From Henricia sp. BOLD:AAB3569 (taxonomy: Eukaryota; Echinodermata; Asteroidea; Spinulosida; Echinasteridae): a DNA stretch of 64,000 bases. Positions 61,202 through 64,000 of the stretch are shown one piece after another; the first letter of the stretch is position 1; each line of letters starts with the position of its first letter. Position numbers and translations under genes: made by a program. The notes below the pieces were generated by a model that was not told where the DNA came from, made no database searches, and saw only the letters and a program-made list of their open reading frames with translations. Location of the stretch: the NCBI GenBank assembly GCA_037783545.1, contig JBBELK010000326.1, positions 248,001 to 312,000 of the forward strand, read 5' to 3'.

Positions 61202-64000
61202 CTATATTCCGCACTTGTCCTGAAAAATTGACAGACTTTCGCCGGGAAATGGCCGAGTAATTTCAGAGTTTAGCGAAAACTGGGCTCGGGCTTCCTGCCT
61301 GCTCTGCAGACCGTGGCTGTCCGTGTACTCCTGATCACTCGTGCGCATGCTCAGTCTTGTTTGGGACCGGAATTTGGTCAAAGTGTGGTCCAAACGTCGG
61401 CAAATTTGGAAGTCAAGAAATTTTCCGACGAACTTCAAATTTTCCATGCTCCAAACAGTCTATATTCCGCACTTGTCCTGAAAAATTGACAGACTTTCGC
61501 CAGGAAATGGCAGAGAAATTTCAGAGTTTAGGGAAAACTGGGCTCGGGCTTCCTGCCTGCTCTGCAGACCGTGGCTGTCCGTGTACTCCTGATCACTCGT
61601 GCGCATGCTCAGTCTTGTTTGGGACAGGAATTTGGTCAAAGTGTGGTCCAAACGTCGGCAAATTTGGAAGTCGAGACATTTTCCGACGAACTTCAAATTT
61701 TGCATGCTCCAAACAGTCTATATTCCGCACTTGTCCTGAAAAATTGACAGACTTTCGCCGGGAAATGGTCGAGATATTTCAGAGTTCAGGGAAAACTGGG
61801 CTCGGGCTTCCTGCCTGCTCTGCAGACCGTGGCTGTCCGTGTACTCCTGATCACTCGTGCGCATGCTCAGTCTTGTTTAGGACGGGAATTTGGTCAAAGT
61901 GTGGTCCAAACGTCGGCAAATTTGGAAGTACATACATTTTCCGACGAACTTCAAATTTTGCATGCTCCAAACAGTCTATATTCCGCACTTGTCCTAAAAA
62001 ATTGACAGACTTTCGCCGGGAAATGGCCGAGAAATTTCAGAGTTTAGGGAAAACTGGGCTTGGGCTTCCTGCCTGCTCTGCAGACCGTGGCTGTCCGTGT
62101 ACTCCTGATCACTCGTGCGCATGCTCAGTCTTGTTTGGGACGGGAATTTGGTCAAAGTGTGGTCCAAACGTCGGCAAATTTGGAGGTCAAGAAATTTTCC
62201 GACGAACTTCAAATTTTGCATGCTCCAAACAGTCTATATTCCGCACTTGTCCTGAAAAATTGAGAGACTTTCGTCGGGAAATGGCCGAGAAATTTCAGAG
62301 TTTAGGGAAAACTGGGCTTGGGCTTCCTGCCTGCTCTGCAGACCGTGGCTGTCCGTGTACTCCTGATCACTCGTGCGCATGCTCACTCTTGTTTGGGACC
62401 GGAATTTGGTCAAAGTGTGGTCCAAACGTCGGCAAATTTGGAAGTCAAGAAATTTTCCAACGAACTTCAAATTTTCCATGCTCCAAACAGTCTATATTCC
62501 GCACTTGTCCTGAACAATTGACAGACTTTCGCCAGGAAATGGCCGAGAAATTTCAGAGTTTAGGGAAAACTGGGCTCGGGCTTCCTGCCTGCTCTGCAGA
62601 CCGTGGCTGTCCGTGTACTCCTGATCACTCGTGCGCATGCTCAGTCTTGTTTGGGACGGGAATTTGGTCAAAGTGTGGTCCAAACGTCGGCAAATTTGGA
62701 GGTCAAGAAATTTTCCGACGAACTTCAAATTTTGTATGCTCCAAACAATCTATATTCCGCACTTGTCCTGAAAAAATTTACAGACTTTCGCCGGGAAATG
62801 GCCGAGAAATTTCAGAGTTTAGGGAAAACTGGGCTTGGGCTTCCTGCCTGCTCTGCAGACCGTGGCTGTCCGTGTACTCCTGATCACTCGTGCGCATGCT
62901 CAGTCTTGTTTGGGACCGGAATTTGGTCAAAGTGTGGTCCAAACGTCGGAAAATTTGGAAGTCAATAAATTTTCCGACGAACTTCAAATTTCCCATGCTC
63001 CAAACAGTCTATATTCCGCACTTGTCCTGAAAAATTGACAGACTTTCGCCAGGAAATGGCAGAGAAATTTCAGAGTTTAGGGAAAACTGGGCTCGGGCTT
63101 CCTGCCTGCTCTGCAGACCGTGGCTGTCCGTGTACTCCTGATCACTCGTGCGCATGCTCAGTCTTGTTTGGGACGGGAATTTGGTCAAAGTGTGGTCCAA
63201 ACGTCGGCAAATTTGGAAGTCAAGAAATTTTCCGACAAACTTCAAATTTTGCATGCTCCACACAGTCTATATTCCGCACTTGTCCTGAAAAATTGACAGA
63301 CTTTCGCCGGGAAAAGGCCGAGAAATTTCAGAGTTTAGGGAAAACTGGGCTCGGGCTTCCTGCCTGCTCTGCAGACCGTGGCTGTCCGTGTACTCCTGAT
63401 CACTCGTGCGCATGCTCAGTCTTGTTTGGGACGGGAATTTGGTCAAAGTGTGGTCCAAACGTCGGCAAATTTGGAAGTCAAGAAATTTTCCGACGAACTT
63501 CAAATTTTCCATGCTCCAAACAGTCTATATTCCGCACTTGTCCTGAAAAATTGACAGACTTTCGCCAGGAAATGGCAGAGAAATTTCAGAGTTTAGGGAA
63601 AACTGGGCTCGGGCTTCCTGCCTGCTCTGCAGACCGTGGCTGTCCGTGTACTCCTGATCACTCGTGCGCATGCTCAGTCTTGTTTGGGACGGGAATTTGG
63701 TCAAAGTGTGGTCCAAACGTCGGCAAATTTGGAAGTCGAGACATTTTCCGACGAACTTCAAATTTTGCATGCTCCAAACAGTCTATATTCCGCACTTGTC
63801 CTGAAAAATTTACAGACTTTCGCCGGGAAATGGTCGAGATATTTCAGAGTTCAGGGAAAACTGGGCTCGGGCTTCCTGCCTGCTCTGCAGACCGTGGCTG
63901 TCCGTGTACTCCTGATCACTCGTGCGCATGCTCAGTCTTGTTTAGGACGGGGATTTGGTCAAAGTGTGGTCCAAACGTCGGCAAATTTGGAAGTACATAC
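61202..64000. repeat. Right-edge domain, 8-unit (2,065-bp) repeat running off the window
   Basis: Units here mostly return to GGGACGGG and TGCCTGCTCTGC. A run starting at 61,460 begins again at 63,525 (offset 2,065 bp): both have CGCCAGGAAATGGCAGAG, AAGTCGAGACATTTT, then a unit with AAATGGTCGAGATATTTC, GTTTAGGACGGG and GGAAGTACATAC. The second run is cut by the window end. A stop-creating GCCGAGTAATTTC and TTTAGCGAAAAC occur near 61,253-61,275. The array continues beyond 64,000. Confidence 0.88.

Larger units (their letters stand above)
1..64000. repeat. Satellite DNA array, ~258-bp unit, ~248 tandem copies
   Basis: The landmark CTATATTCCGC recurs every 258 bp from 222 to 12,864 without exception, and then every 258-260 bp to 63,783, apart from eight 252-bp units, two 262-bp units and one 318-bp unit. 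That gives 246 complete units plus two partial end units. All units have the same orientation. No insertion, inversion or unique sequence was seen. Neighbouring units differ by a handful of substitutions, and the same private variants recur at 4-, 5-, 8- or 12-unit spacing, so the array has higher-order structure. In eukaryotes, arrays like this make up centromeric, pericentromeric or subtelomeric heterochromatin; placing this one on a chromosome is inference only. Bacterial or viral origin is very unlikely at this length and purity. Confidence 0.98.

Noticed and set aside
1..64000. CRISPR array
   Set aside because: The whole 258-bp unit repeats with no unique spacers; CRISPR repeats are short and separated by unique spacers.
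1..64000. Ribosomal DNA spacer subrepeats
   Set aside because: No rRNA sequence is present in 64 kb and the array is much longer than ordinary spacer subrepeats.
1..64000. Transposon or endogenous virus within or giving rise to the array
   Set aside because: No terminal repeats, target-site duplications, polymerase, integrase or transposase motifs are found in any frame.

Overview
The whole 64 kb is one tandem satellite array. A unit of about 258 bp repeats head-to-tail from the first base to the last, always in the same orientation, with no unrelated sequence, no mobile-element insertion and no convincing gene. Counting units from the C of CTATATTCCGC, the first complete unit is 222-479. 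There are 246 complete units between 222 and 63,782 (mean about 258.4 bp), plus a partial unit at each end. Both window edges lie inside the array, so its true length is greater than 64 kb. This scale, the nested higher-order structure and the lack of interspersed genes point to eukaryotic satellite heterochromatin (centromeric, pericentromeric or subtelomeric). I cannot name the species. G+C counted over 241-498 is 125 of 258 (48%), and CpG is not visibly depleted.

Layout. (A) 1-13,123: strictly 258-bp units, forming 4- and 5-unit higher-order repeats of 1,032 and 1,290 bp. (B) 13,124-20,622: a transition zone where the first length variants and the variants typical of the right side appear; it holds a 10-unit block repeated at 3.36 kb spacing. 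(C) 20,623-28,633: a mosaic of 6- to 9-unit repeats in which 258- and 259-bp units mix. (D) 28,634-47,447: large duplications of 8 to 12 units with copies up to 12.6 kb apart, marked by a 252-bp unit type and by units carrying a new GAATTC site. (E) 47,448-55,126: 4-unit (1,034 bp) repeats. (F) 55,127-57,325: a 1,092-bp duplication made out of register, leaving one 318-bp unit. (G) 57,326-61,201: a displaced copy of part of E. (H) 61,202-64,000: more consensus-like units with an 8-unit repeat (2,065 bp) that runs off the window.

Because 258 = 3 x 86, one forward frame has no stop in the consensus and gives open frames up to 1,095 codons. These are best read as a by-product of the period: stops arise independently at several places in the unit, 259-bp units break the frame, and duplications do not respect it. 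The features of most interest are the nested, datable duplications, hybrid units that expose crossover sites, one out-of-register junction, two dyads in every unit, a near-invariant central block, and weak resemblances to the CENP-B box and the NRF-1 site, which need testing.
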